Shown piece after piece: positions 16,201 through 26,975 of a stretch of 64,000 bases of DNA; position 1 is the stretch's first letter; every line of letters begins with the position of its first letter. The stretch is from the NCBI RefSeq assembly GCF_003597395.2, contig NC_133782.1:8696372-8760371 (forward strand), read 5' to 3'. The position numbers and the translations under genes were made by a program. The stretch is from Chelonoidis abingdonii. Its lineage: Eukaryota > Chordata > Testudines > Testudinidae. The notes under the pieces are model-generated. The model did no database searches, had not been told where the DNA came from, and worked only from the letters and a program-made list of their open reading frames with translations.

Positions 16201-19200
16201 ACTGAAGCAGAGAGCTATTTACAGTGGCCCATGTCAAGTGTGGAATGCATTAAAAAATTCCTTTCCAATTAAAATAAATACTTGAGCCTTCTCCCATTTG
16301 TTAAGGACCTAGCTAATTAGCAGTTACTAAGTTTGGGGTATCATAGCCCTACCCAGAAGCAAAATTTGTATCTGCATCTGAGCCACAAAAATGATCTGTG
16401 GATATCCACAGATACAAAGCAGATATCCATGGATTTGCAGGGCTCTAAGCATCATTCCTTCCTCTACTGAAAGGAAAGGTTCATTTCATGCCATTCTGTA
16501 AGCTAGCAATAAATATCTATTATGTCCCGACAAGCAAACACCTTCTGCAGCCAGCCTTCCCTACAAAGACTAACCACTATCCTATACTTGTTCACTTTCC
16601 TCAGCCCCCCCAATCAGTTCTTCTAGGGTATCAGTAAGCCAGAGCTCTAACAAATGGTCAGAAACAAAGCAAGAACTAAGAACAATGTATCAGTTTTTGC
16701 TACAGTTACACATAAGTAGTCATTTTGAGAGGGTTAACAAGCAGAATAGAATGTTCTGCAAACACCATGCAGGTTCTTCCAAATATTTGGAGTCCTCAAA
16801 CTGCTGTTACCCTTGGAAGAGAGCTGATGTGGCTCGGAAGACATGTCAGGCTCTGAAACAGGTTGTGGAGACGGAGAAGAGCTAGGGCTGGAAGCAGCTG
16901 CTGATGTTGGAGGGCTTACCAGTTTCTCTAAAGAGACAGAGGGGAGAAGAGAAAGCAAAAAAGGTACACAAATAAGGCAAGGTAGTTGAGACACTGAGGA
17001 CTTGGAAAGAGATAGATACAAGAAGTTACCTAGAATAGTATTGAGATGCTACATATTTGGAGTCCTTTCCTATGGTACTGAGAATTTTCTTTATCAGCGT
17101 GCAGAATATGCAGGGTATCAAACTAGAAACAGACTATGTCCTCACTGAGCCAATAACCAAATGTTTAAGCTTATATGTATAGTACTTTCAAATAGATGCT
17201 ATTAGACTCATTTACTGTTCTTACTGTCTCTATAAAGACAAATTTCTTACTTTAATATTTTTACAATTAAGCCTCATTTCATAAGGCTGGTTGTTTTAAC
17301 TGCTGACAGAAGATAGTCAATCAATTCAGAAAATGTAGTTATTAGTAACACTAAAGCACAAACCGTTGTGAAACCATGCCTTAAAGACGGGATACAATTT
17401 CAAAGAGCACATCAAGCTTTTACTCACCTAAACCTAAAGAAGCTGCATATTGCTGGCTAAGTAAAGAGCTGGCAGCAAGCTGGCTGTAGTGCTGCATGCC
17501 TCTAAATGGACTATAAGGCACATGTGGCTGGAAAGATGATGTAGAGGCAGAGCCCAGTGAAGACTGCATAACAAGAGAATAGTGTAAGTACATTTTCACT
17601 TACAGTTTCTGAATTCTTGTATTTCCTGTTTCTCCACTATCCTCACAGTTAGGGATTTAGTGCTTTTAAGGTATTAAAAGTAACAAGACTGTTTAAAATG
17701 TCAATTTATGAAAATATTTAAAGATAATTGACCCAGGTGAAATTGCTGTGTAAATTAAAATCTGGACTGCTTACTAGGTTCAGTGCTGCAATACTCTGGC
17801 CACAAAGACTAAAGGAAGTACTGGGTTGAAAACCAGTGTTTCCACTTGAATGATTACAGTTCTTGGAAACATTTACACTGACCTTTAGTTTTTTTAACAC
17901 CGTCTTTTAACCCGAAGACTTGTGGTTTAGGTCAAGCTTTGAATTGCAAGTATTTTACCTCAAAACTTTCTACCACCATTTCAAGTTGAAATTCTTACTT
18001 GGACAATGGCAGGATCCTGAGGCAGAGTATGTTGAGCTTTAGGAGGCTCACATACAGTAATGTCTTTGATGTCACTTCCCCGGAAAATTATGTATTCATA
18101 AATCTCTTCTCTTGGAGGAGCAGGTCTGTCTGTGGGACGGTCTTCAGTACCAAATGACCTCACTTCAGCATTTAAGAGAGAAAGTAGTAGATATTAGCCT
18201 CTATTAGTACTGCAACTTGTTTCTCCAGCACTATATAGTTTCTGGTGAAGTTTAGCTTTATGCCATAGCAAAGGGCATGTACTCAAGGCTCTAAGGATCC
18301 CTGCTATATTTAACATACATATACACACACAACTCCCACCCCCAGAAGTCAGGTCACAGTTAGAACGAACAACTCCTGAGCCCCCCCACACATCTGATTT
18401 TTCCAAAGCCCATCTAACAGTAGTCCATGTAAACAGATGATCCTTAAAGTCAATGACTTGCGCTATTTGGTATTGATGAAGCCTGTTTCTAACATGAGCC
18501 GCCACCACCCCCTTACCTCAGACTGCTCTACTGTCAGCCTCTTAAACTGAGGAATCCAGCCTGAGTTCCTCCAACCACAACTGTGGCAGAATAGTACAAG
18601 AAGAGGGGCTGTCTCAGCCAGCAAGTCCCAACTACAGCTGAGTAAATAACGGACTGTTTTGTTCGCTGGCAATGCCAAAAAATTAAATAGTTTGGGGTCA
18701 AACATTCTCATTTGCTGAATCTTTCCAAAGAGACAAAAACATCTGATTGATCCCCAGCCACAATCTGGGCAATGTGTCAAAAGCAAAGGAGAACTAGGTT
18801 CACATCACACCTAGAGCAGCAGCTCTTTTATAACCTTTAGTCCAGTGGTTTGGATACTCACCTGGGCTGTTCTTACAACTGTCACTGGAATAGGGAAAAA
18901 GCGAGGCTGACTCTTGTCTGGTGGTTAATGCCCTCCCCTAGAATGTGAGATATTCAAGTTCTAGTTCCTGCTCCAATGACTAGTGTGTTTAGTAAAAAAA
19001 GTGAACAGCTGCTACACAAGAGACTGAGACAGCCTCATATCAGAATCTGTCATAGCCCAGTGGCAAGGCCACTGGCCTGTAATGTGGAAGACAAGTTAAA
19101 AATCTCTCCTCCTACCCCTACAAGTATTTTGTTAAGAATTTTCCTTTGCTTTTGGCAAAAAATGCCCCTCCCCTCAAAAAAAGTCAGGTATAGTTGAAAC

Positions 19201-22200
19201 AAAACATTTTGTTTTGACATCAAGATGGAGGTTTTTTAAAAAAATTACTTGGTCACAACTGTTTGATGAACTCAACACAAATTCACAAATACTTCTGGTC
19301 AATCCAAAATTGTTTTTCACAGAACAAGTTAATCAAAATAATTTCACCCAGCTCTAGTCCCACTCCATTTAAAGCTTTAGAGTTCAAACCATGACATTAT
19401 ATTTAATTTTTCATGAAAGTGTGGTAGGTACAGGTAAAGCACAAGTTAATACACATTATTCACCTCTCTCCATTCCCAGAGTGGAATGTCACTGATTTCA
19501 TGATTAATACATATACTGCCTGCCTTACATCTTAAGCAAAGAACTCAAACACAGCTTAACTACATTTTGCAAACACTGCGCTATCACTAAACTCCAAAGT
19601 TGCACTGAATGGACTTCTGGATTTCCAGTTTCTTGAAGCTCAGACTAAGATGTTGCTCATATTTGAGCAGGACTAGTGTCATTCTCCTTACAGGTCAGTG
19701 CAGAGCACTACATGTGCCACATCCTTGGACCAGGAGTAGGACACTAGTAACTGATTAATGCTCCTCTCTGTTCCAGCAGTGCCGAGTCTGCAAAAGCCTT
19801 TTAAGGTACCTCAACATCACAAGCTAAGGGTGCTCTGCGATCTGTACAGGCTGCCCATCATTCTCCAGGTGGAGTTTAACATGTTTTGATGTGTAAAAGC
19901 CTAAATGGCCTGAGACCAGCCTATTTGAGGGACTGCCTCTCCCCATGCCATACTGCTGTATCGGCAGTCAGCAAAGGCTACCCAAGCTGGATCCCCTCAG
20001 AGGTAGCAGCTAGCAGGGTGTTCTGTGATAGCTCCAGAACTCTATAGTTTGGTTCTCCCTTGGTTTGAAATAGCCCAAATGTGGTGACCTTCCAGGCATG
20101 CTACAAAAAAAATGTCAGTTTGAGAAAATTGAGAGTATACCTCTACCTCAATATAATGCTGTCTTCGGGAGCCAAAAATATCTTACCGTGTTATAGGTGA
20201 AACCTCATTATATTGAGCTTGCTTTGGTTCGGAGTGCTCAGCCCCCCCCGAGTGCTGCTTTACCACGTTATATCTGAATTTGTGTTAGATCAGGTCGTGT
20301 TATATCGGGGTAAAGGTGTATATGTACCAAAAAGGTAAGGGAATGGGAAAGGAGTTTTTATAGATGTCTGGGTTAGTTCCTGCTGACATGATTATTTCTG
20401 TACTGCTAAGATCTTACCGTTCTGTCCAATGTCCTAGGTGTCCTAACATTTTAGAAGTCTGTTATTGCAAATCTTTTAAATGGACATTGCTAGCTATCTG
20501 CAATTTGAGAGATTCTTTCTAGAGTTCAAAATGCTTCTCTACTTCTCCAAACAAATCAAGATCTTATTTATGAGCTACACTTCTGTCACAATGGCATGGG
20601 TCTAAATATGACTGCAGCACTATTATTGTGATCAGGCATCAGAAAACACTTGACATAAATCCTGTAATTTAAGGAATCTTAGTCTTAGCAAAAAAGCAAA
20701 ATTTGATTTGAAAAAACCTATAAAGTAGCATTTTAATAACGGAATATGAATCTGCCAGTAAAGAAATTAAGTTACAACACAGATGGCAATATGCTGCAGG
20801 CAGTGCACCAAATTAAAAGTGACCAACATCCAAAATATTAAGACTTATAGCTTTATTTCTAAGGCAAACAGCATGTATTTTTCCCTACTAATTTAATACA
20901 TATGAAGACATTCTTCTAGTACAGAGGTCCTGTGAAAGGCACTCCACTTAAGCTCTGAAGTAGTGAGTGCTAGGTGGAAAACAAAGGCTACAGAAGAGAC
21001 TGCTGTATCCCACTCATTACAAAGGAGGCTCTGAATCAGCAGTGTTGATAGGACATGGGTAAAAAAATTGCATTTGTGTATATATGGATGCTAGGACTTC
21101 TGCTTAAAGGAGCAAGCAGCCACAGCCCTGCTGTTTCAGCTGACAGCCAGCCATGTTGGGATCCAACTGAATTCCATTCTCTTCTCCCAGCTTCCTTACA
21201 TACAATCTGTTACTCAGGCTTTGTAAAGGATGTGATGAAGTACATAGCTTTAGATACATGTATGCCTATGTGGAGGTCAATCCCGAACGGCTACATCTCA
21301 ATATTTGAAGTTAGTCAGATATCTGAAATTCAGAATAACTAACTAAGTAGGTTTCAAACATCCAAGTTAGATTTTCTTTATCCATAGTCTGGCACACAGG
21401 GACTGTGGACCAAGAAAGACTGTCTGGATCCCCTGAATGCTTCCCACTATTGAAAGATGAAAAGATGAGATCCTTGAATCTGATGCAGTAAGAGATTGCT
21501 AGAGGAAGGATTAAAGTTTGAGAAACAGGCAGAGTTCAATGATTTTAGAAGTAACATTTTCAACAGACTGGAGAGGAAGAAGTGATGATGAGGAAAGTTA
21601 TCCATTACAAAGGCATAGTCTTCCCCCCCCATGAGGAAAATGAGGAAAGGGTGAAATGTGAAGATAGAGAAAGCAACAAAATTAAAGATACAAGGAAGAG
21701 ACAAAGAAAACCAAAGCTCACACTGAGACAAGAGGCTGGAAATACAAGAATAGTGGCATGAGGATTAGAAAAGCAGCATAGAAAAAATCTGGTTTGAGAA
21801 CTGTATGAGATGGCAAACAGAACTAAGATTCTAGACAGAAGCAAGTTTGGGAGTCACTTATTTTCATCTACCACCTACACAAGAGACAGCCAAAGACTAG
21901 GAGAGAATCAAGATCAGTATGCCCAAGGGCAGATAGCAAAAAAGTGAAGAAGCAGTCTGCAAGATAGGAGAACCAGAAAAGCCCAAGTGTCACTCAGGTA
22001 AACAGACTGAGGATTAATTATCCATATGATTTAAGGACACTGCACAAGAGATTACTATTTCAGAGCATTATTCAGTTTGAACTTAGTCCAATTCTTGATC
22101 ACAAGTATTAAAATGAAGAACCAAGCTTTAGGGTTTATATATTTTACGCAAAAATGTAATAGAAATTTAGATTCCTCTATTTCACTCTGATCTGTTATTC

Positions 22201-23380
22201 ACCCACTCCAAACACTGCAGAATTATTTTATCATCCAAATATATGAAGTAGGAGAATAAAAATCAATTCAATTGTTAGAACAGAATTATGACTAAATTAT
22301 TGTAAGAGAAAGAAGTGGGGTAGTTTAAGATTAACAGGTGAACTTAAGATACTAGCAGCGCTTCCACATATTTTCTTCACAAAAGAAGCTGAATTACTGC
22401 ACTATGTTTGAGAAATTAAACAGGAGTCCCAAAAAGGCCTTGTAATATTCCTACCAGCTTCCAAGTAAGGTGCAGTATATCCAGCATTTAGTTCTCTTGT
22501 GAATATTTGATTTTCTTGCATTTGACCATTTGCTCTACAAGCCAAGATCACTATACTATAGGAGGTAGCTCTGGCACTGTAAAGTAATTAATCAAATGCT
22601 GAATCATGAAAGAGGCCACAGCTAAGTGAACCAACCCCGGCTGTAATTAATGCTTTGCTCCTCAGTCTGCCTCCGCACTTGAGCTTGGGCAGGTTGGTAT
22701 TTCAGAGCTGGAGTCAGCCATCCCCAGACTGAAACAAGATGCGAGGTCCCTGGGGCTTTCGCCAGAGCTCGCCTGCAGAGCAGCTTAGCTCCAGCTGCTG
22801 CCTGTTTACACCTCCCGGGCCAGGAGGCTCGGCTCATTGTTCAGACGTGTGGGGGGCGAAGGAGCATCCCAGACACGGGAAGAGACTGAACATGGACTGA
22901 AGTCGAATTCCAGGCAACAGCGGGAGAGCGCAGCCTCGGAGCCGCGGCAGGGAGACGCTGCCGGGGCCCAGAGTCCGAGTCCGAAGGTGGCCAGCCACGG
23001 CAGGTTTCCCGGCCCCAGCGGGCCCAGGCACGTCGTTCCGCAGACCCCGCATCGCTGCCCGAGGCGAGCCGACGCCGAGAGTCTCCGCTGTCTCGCCCCG
23101 CACCAGGCGTCGGGTCCCGCCGACCCCGCCCCCACCCAATTCTCCATCGAGCAGCGGGACGGATGCCCAGGCCCGACTTCGCCGTCCCCCACAGGGCCAG
23201 CCCCGCTGTGGGGAGAAGCCGCCGCCGTGAGGAGGATGCCCGGCCCGGCCGCCCCTCACCTTTGGCCAGCGCCACGGTGGAGTTCTCGGTGTCGATGGTG
23301 TAGAGGATGCCCTCGTAGCGGATCTGCGCCTTGGAGATGAGGCTGATTTTGCTCCCGATGTAGGGGGTGCCCGAGCTCAT
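10126..23380 (-). CDS. LSM14B: LSM14B (RAP55-family mRNP protein), complete coding sequence in nine exons
   Basis: Minus-strand exons 23380-23260, 18162-17999, 17563-17428, 16927-16811, 14515-14348, 14166-14089, 13227-13066, 12874-12724 and 10291-10126 join to 1263 nt: 420 residues and TAA. Every junction keeps frame. Domains in order: N-terminal LSm fold ([20 protein letters not shown]..., about 1-80), a Ser/Pro-rich linker, FDF box ([16 protein letters not shown], about 284-299), FFD box ([15 protein letters not shown], about 348), TFG box ([10 protein letters not shown]), then an RGG tail ([17 protein letters not shown]). These are the RAP55/LSM14 signatures. The family binds mRNA and DDX6/4E-T type partners in P-bodies and stored mRNPs, repressing translation. 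It reads as LSM14B rather than LSM14A from the [21 protein letters not shown] segment and the short RGG end. It is longer than the roughly 385-residue human form I recall, mainly through exon 4. Confidence 0.95.
10860..11035 (+). mobile_element. L2/MIR-type ancient SINE/LINE fragment
   Basis: The sequence 'CCTGGACTCAAGAGTTTACAGTCTAAATAG' and, after it, 'GTGATTTGCCTAAGGCCCACACAAATTCAACAGCAGAGCCTGG' resemble the conserved 3' region of L2/MIR-class repeats (CTTACAATCTAA..., TTGCCCAAGGTCACACAG...GAGCCAGGA). It lies in LSM14B intron 8. Confidence 0.6.
11543..12248. mobile_element. PIF/Harbinger-type MITE rich in CAGCGCTG palindromes
   Basis: A 700-bp element (11546-12245) is bounded by the 3-bp TAA duplication expected of Harbinger (11543-11545, 12246-12248). 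The inverted termini are GGGTATGGCTACACTTG and the inverse of CAAGTGTAGCCAAGCCC. The 8-mer CAGCGCTG or close forms recurs near both ends. No transposase frame is present; the long minus-strand frame across it is incidental. It lies in LSM14B intron 8 (10292-12723). Confidence 0.85.
12724..12874 (-). CDS. LSM14B: LSM14B coding exon 8 (FFD box)
   Basis: Phase 1 in, phase 2 out. Acceptor CTTCAG|ATGA, donor CCAG|GTAATT. It encodes an acidic stretch ([14 protein letters not shown]...NADEDLLG) followed by [20 protein letters not shown], the FFD box used in partner binding. Confidence 0.95.
13066..13227 (-). CDS. LSM14B: LSM14B coding exon 7 (FDF box)
   Basis: Phase 1 at both ends; acceptor TTTCAG|GAAAC and donor AAAG|GTTTGT. 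It encodes a basic [12 protein letters not shown] segment, then [20 protein letters not shown], the FDF box that contacts DEAD-box helicase DDX6 in this family, then a charged helix ending KKKLNFK. Confidence 0.95.
13268..13365 (+). mobile_element. L2/MIR-type fragment
   Basis: 'AATGACTTGGTCAAGGCCAGAG...' and, further on, 'GGATTAGAACTCAGGAGTTTCTGGCTTCCAGTCCTGTG' in pieces match the general L2/MIR 3' pattern. It is short and diverged, in LSM14B intron 6. Confidence 0.6.
14089..14166 (-). CDS. LSM14B: LSM14B coding exon 6
   Basis: Seventy-eight nt, phase 1 at both ends; acceptor TTTGTAG|ATAC, donor CGG|GTAGGC. It encodes [12 protein letters not shown] followed by [14 protein letters not shown], a segment I recognise from LSM14B. 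Confidence 0.94.
14348..14515 (-). CDS. LSM14B: LSM14B coding exon 5
   Basis: Phase 1 at both ends. The acceptor TTTCCAG|GTAC and donor AATG|GTATTA were chosen because they give GTGFPLVPP...[12 protein letters not shown]...[11 protein letters not shown] joined to DTVQS, in register with the human protein. A nearer GTAAGA in AGTAGTAAGA was considered but would break the SSKT match. Confidence 0.88.
16811..16927 (-). CDS. LSM14B: LSM14B coding exon 4, probable Ser/Pro-rich cassette exon
   Basis: 117 nt (39 codons), symmetric phase 1/1, with a strong acceptor (TCTGTCTCTTTAG|AGAAAC) and donor AAGG|GTAACA. It encodes [20 protein letters not shown] and ends [14 protein letters not shown], in the disordered linker after the LSm fold. 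Being divisible by three it could be skipped without frame change. I do not recall it in the common human form. Confidence 0.8.
17428..17563 (-). CDS. LSM14B: LSM14B coding exon 3
   Basis: Phase 0 in, phase 1 out; acceptor ATGCAG|TCTT, donor TTTAG|GTGAGT. It encodes [20 protein letters not shown], then [20 protein letters not shown] and ASLGL, colinear with human LSM14B. Confidence 0.95.
17999..18162 (-). CDS. LSM14B: LSM14B coding exon 2
   Basis: Phase 1 in, phase 0 out; acceptor TGAAG|TGAGG, donor CAA|GTAAGA. It encodes [20 protein letters not shown] and the second half of the LSm fold, [20 protein letters not shown], ending QDPAIVQ. Nearly identical to mammalian LSM14 proteins. Confidence 0.96.
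19775..20105 (+). mobile_element. Old LINE 3'-region fragment (CR1/L3-like)
   Basis: 'AGGCTGCCCATCATTCTCCAGGTGGAGTTTAA...' and 'AAAGCCTAAATGGCCTGAGACCAGCCTAT...GAGGGACTGCCTCTCCC' resemble a dispersed amniote LINE 3' region. The exact family is uncertain. Confidence 0.5.
20138..20320 (+). mobile_element. TA-flanked MITE, copy 1
   Basis: Imperfect inverted ends TACCTCTACCTCAATATAA and the inverse of TTATATCGGGGTAAAGGTGTA, flanked by TA. A second copy in the same orientation is at 57689-57880, sharing 'GGGAGCCAAAAA' and 'CTGCTTTACCACGTTATA'. No coding capacity; Tc1/mariner-like by the TA flank. Confidence 0.82.
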
Positions 23381-23620
23381 GGCTCCGCTGGGGCAGGCCG
23401 CGCGGCCTCGCGAGGGGCTGAGGAGAAAGCGGCGGGTGGCTCCGCTCGGCGGGGTAGGCCCTGGCTAGACGCGGGGGAGAGGCCGCTCAGGTAGCTGCAC
23501 GGCCAGCCCCGACTCGCCCCCTCACACACTGCAGAGTCGGGAGCCCCGCTAGCGCCGTCTGCGCCTTATATAGGGCTGGTGCGAGAGCGCGCATGCGCCT
23601 CTCTCCGTGACTGACCAGAC
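22830..23620 (-). promoter_or_regulatory. LSM14B: LSM14B CpG-island promoter
   Basis: A GC- and CpG-rich block covers exon 1 and its upstream side. On the minus strand a TATA-like CTATATAAG lies at about 23565-23574, roughly 190 bp before the ATG. An NRF1-type palindrome GCGCATGCGC is at 23589-23598, and an E-box TCACGTGA at 23636-23643. A start site near 23540 would give a 5' UTR of about 160 nt; this is inferred. Confidence 0.65.
23260..23380 (-). CDS. LSM14B: LSM14B coding exon 1
   Basis: Starts at ATG (minus strand, 23380) and encodes [20 protein letters not shown] and the first LSm strands to STVALAK. The donor AAAG|GTGAGG leaves phase 1, completed by TG of exon 2. Start chosen because the protein N-terminus matches the family's. 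Confidence 0.97.
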
Positions 23621-24084
23621 ACGGTCAGACGAGAGTCACGTGATGCTGCTGGCAGTGGGTGCCACGTGCGCCTGCTCCTTGCGCCGCGGGGCAGAGAGCG
23701 CGGTCAGGGACCCGCCGTCTGACCTCGCTCCGATGCAGGCGCAGGGCAAAGCGTAGCGCTGTGCAGGAGCCCACGGTCAGCATGCAGTCCTGCAGCGGCC
23801 ACCCGCCCGCGCTCCTCCGCTCCAGGACCTCAGGGTCAGAAGCCCACCCAGCCACCACAAGCGTTAAACAATTACTAGTCAGGCCCCCCCCAGATCATGA
23901 AATTCTTAAGATGATACGTTTTGGGTTCTCTTTGTTTGCCTTCTGGTGGTTAAGCTTTGAGGTGACACTTGGGTCACATCCTCCAGCCTGTCTGTACAAC
24001 CGCAAAGGCTAGACACTTCCTTCTGAAAATTTAAATTTTCATCTTTTGCCATCGCTCCAGAAGCTGCATCTTTAAGGATGCCAC

Positions 24085-24930
24085 AAGACAGGCCATGAGA
24101 TTACCAAACATAGCAACATGGACTGTAGGTAACTGGGCCCTGTGGACCCCATGCCAGCAGTGCACTCTGCTGTTGGGAATGCAGAGCACGCCACTTCCCA
24201 CCGAGGGCCCCACAGTGTTCCCCTCCAGTTCTACAGCACAGCAAGGCCCTGAGAGCTCTGCAGTAGAGACAAAACAGAAGCCTCCCCCAGAGAGCTGCGG
24301 GGCCACAACAGGAAGACCTAAACGCCTCAAGGCCCTGGAGTACCTCCTTGCTTAGTCCTTCAGGATCCCAGTAGGCAGAGATTCCAGGGCTCTATAACGG
24401 GGTTCCCAAACCCTGCTTTGCCTCCAGCATTTATAATAGTGTAAAATACAAAAAAAAGTGTTTTTAATTTATAAGGGGGAGGGAGAGTCGCACTCATAGG
24501 TTTGCTGTATGAAAGGGGTCACCAATGCAAAAGTTTGAGGAACACTGTTCTATAACAAAGAGAACATGGACCTCACCTCCCCAGCCAAGGTCTGTAGTGA
24601 CCCCCATGCTCCCTTCAATGCCCCAGTAAGCAGAGACCCACCCAGGGCCCTACAGCAGGAAGAGTCTGTCCCCTCAGGGATTGTGGTGCCTCCTCCAGTG
24701 CCCTGTAATATGGAGTGACCTACAATATAGAGTGCACAGATCCCTGAAAGGTCTATGTGATCCCCTTCCCTCCACAAGCTCTACAACAGGGAAAGGTACA
24801 TTAAATGGCATGTACAGATTTCTTCCCCTTTCCCAAGGCACTGCAGTGCTGTGCTCCATGGCTTGGAGAGCAGTTCTCCCCCTTTATCACAGTGCTTTAT
24901 GGTTGATATAGCATGGAGAGCAGAGACATC
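24085..24930. repeat. Degenerate minisatellite interrupted by a hAT MITE
   Basis: Variants of 'CTCTACAACAGGGAGAG...CCTCCCC' recur about every 40-60 bp (near 24231, 24257, 24301, 24391, 24591, 24649, 24701, 24779, 24840). Copies are heavily diverged, so boundaries and unit length are approximate. Confidence 0.45.
24391..24556. mobile_element. hAT-type MITE with 8-bp target duplication
   Basis: TCTATAAC flanks both sides (24391-24398, 24549-24556). The ends are GGGGTTCCCAAAC and the inverse of GTTTGAGGAACACTGT. About 150 bp, no coding content. It sits within a unit of the minisatellite above. Confidence 0.82.
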
Positions 24931-24949
24931 TCTTTTCTGAGCCTGGAAT

Positions 24950-24977
24950 ACACGCGCGCACATACACACACACATTA
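24950..24977 (+). repeat. (CA)n microsatellite
   Basis: ACACGCGCGCACATACACACACACA; short, imperfect. Confidence 0.7.
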
Positions 24978-25961
24978 CATTTTCACTGATGAAGCCCTGT
25001 AATTAAATGTAAAAATGGACAAAATGAAAAACCTGAATATATGTGAATATATGTGAATTAAAAAACAACATATTTGAAAATAAAAGTTGCTTTTAATTTT
25101 GATTAATGTTTTCTGGTATTAAAAACCTTTCCATTGATGTTTGGATTAGATTCCAATAACCTAGTTCTAAACAGAAGATATACCTATATTGAAGTACAAC
25201 ACGGCTGATTTTAAATACTTATATCCTTGAAAGATACCAATTAGAAACTTTCCTAAATGAGAAAATTCATTTAACTCTCCTATTTAAGGTGCATCTAACT
25301 GAGATCTCTGGAAAAGTTAAAACTGCAAAAAATAGGGCAAGAAGAAATAATGAAAATTTAATAATGAAGTCAGTTCAGAGGAATCGGGGGTGGGGCTCAT
25401 TATTCTGTATGAGACAGTAGAGAAAATGTAGCCAGGTCTGGAGAACCAAGTATTTCCTCTTTCAGTCTGTGTCCCCAGTCTTCACAATACTGTTGATCTA
25501 ATAGTCCTCATTTCCAATCTTACATATTTGTAGAAATGTGATGATGGCTTATGGGCCTCCAGTTTCTTCAGTCCACCTCCTTTTGTTTCTCACGAACATG
25601 CAGACATGAGAAGACTCTTGCCATTGTGATTCCAGCCTTCATGGAAACTTGTGATTCCAGTTTTCCATCCTGTACCAGAAAAAGTGATCACAGTAGTTTT
25701 AAACTCCCTATTTTAAAACAATAGAGAAGGAAAGACCATCATCATGTGTGGGAAATAATTAAGGTAAAAGGAATGGAACAAAGTGGCATAAGCTTCACAC
25801 TGGAAGGGAAACACACAATTAATAAACTCATGCACAATGTGGCCATAAATTTGTGCTATGGAATTACCTCAGCAACTTCTGGATGACAAAAGACAGAGAT
25901 CATAGAAGATTAGTGAAAAGAAATATGACAGCTTGCACTTGTAATGCCCTTGTAGGCTTAG

Positions 25962-26126
25962 TTAAGGCTATGGCTACCCTAGAGAGCTTATAGCGATACA
26001 GCTGTGCTGCTGTAAGCTCTCTAGTGTAGCCACTCTAAGCCGACAGCAGAGAGCTCTTCTCCAGCTCTTAAACTGGCATAAGTTATGTCGCTCAGGGGGA
26101 TCTATAGTGTAGCCATTGGCCCCTTA
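25962..26126. mobile_element. Short PIF/Harbinger-type MITE
   Basis: 159 bp (25965-26123) flanked by TTA on both sides. The inverted ends are AGGCTATGGCTACCCTAG and the inverse of TAGTGTAGCCATTGGCCCC. It resembles the 11.5-kb MITE at its termini. Confidence 0.78.
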
Positions 26127-26198
26127 AGTGTCAGAAGATTGGATGAAGCTCCCTCTCAGTGTGTATGTTGACTGAATATATCTGTGTGGAAGTTTGTT

Positions 26199-26975
26199 TC
26201 AGTTAACAGGAGTTGCAGGGAAACCCATGATAGTGGCATTAGATGACAGTGGAGGGACAGTTATGGCAGATGTAAGTTTGACAGTATGGCATTTGGGACA
26301 GTAGAAGGACAACCAGTGGCAGCTGATGACAGAAGCAGTTGGAGACAGTGGAAGTTGGATATAAGTGGCAGTTGGTGATAGTGTGGCAACTGGTGGCAAA
26401 GTTGAAAGGACTTGTGGCATTTAGTGACAGGAAGTGGTAGTTGGTGACTGTGTGGGTCACTAACAGTAGTTGGTGACAGCGTCAGTTGAAGGAATGCTTG
26501 TGGTAGCTGATGACAGTTAATGGCAGTTGGAGGGTAATCTGTGGCAGTTGGTGACACTGGAAGTATGTAGGACATCTATGGCCACTGGTGTTAGTGGCAG
26601 TTGGAAGTGACCAGTGGCAGTTGAAGGGACACATGGTAGTTGATGACAATGGCATTTAGGAGGAAGTCTGTGGCAGCGTGAGTTGTTGGGACATGGGAAT
26701 TGCTGACAGAATGTCAGTTGGAAAGAAATCTGGAACAGTGCCAGCTGGAGAAACACAAGTGGCAGCTGTTGGCTGTCTGCTGGAGAGACACTTGTGGTAG
26801 CTGAAGACAGTTGGAGGAAAACATATGGCAACTGGTGACCATGGAAGCTGGTGATAGCAGAAGCTGAAGGGAAACCTGTGGCAATTGGAGGGAAATCTGT
26901 GGCAACTGGTAACGGTTATAGGCAGCTTGGCAGGATGACTACAATAGAGGGACAATTGTGGCAGTTGGAAGAGAG
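26199..26975. repeat. Degenerate minisatellite (GTGGCAGTTGGTGACAGT type)
   Basis: Nearly 780 bp built from variants of GTGGCAGTTGGTGACAG and 'TTGGAGGGAAA', with a period of roughly 35-45 bp and many point changes. All long minus-strand frames here (CHQLP repeats) come from the repetition and are not genes. Confidence 0.8.

Larger units (their letters stand above)
18164..23259 (-). other. LSM14B: LSM14B intron 1
   Basis: A 5.1-kb intron with no credible exon. It holds an old LINE-type fragment (about 19775-20105) and a TA-flanked MITE (20138-20320). The rest (18164-19770 and 20321-22800) I cannot assign. Confidence 0.7.

Noticed and set aside
22834..23380. Overlapping long open frames on both strands around LSM14B exon 1
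   Set aside because: Only the 23260-23380 minus-strand part matches a protein. The rest is CpG-island sequence where stop codons are rare.
24085..26975. CRISPR-like or other regularly spaced repeats
   Set aside because: Repeats are contiguous and diverged without unique spacers, and the genome is vertebrate.
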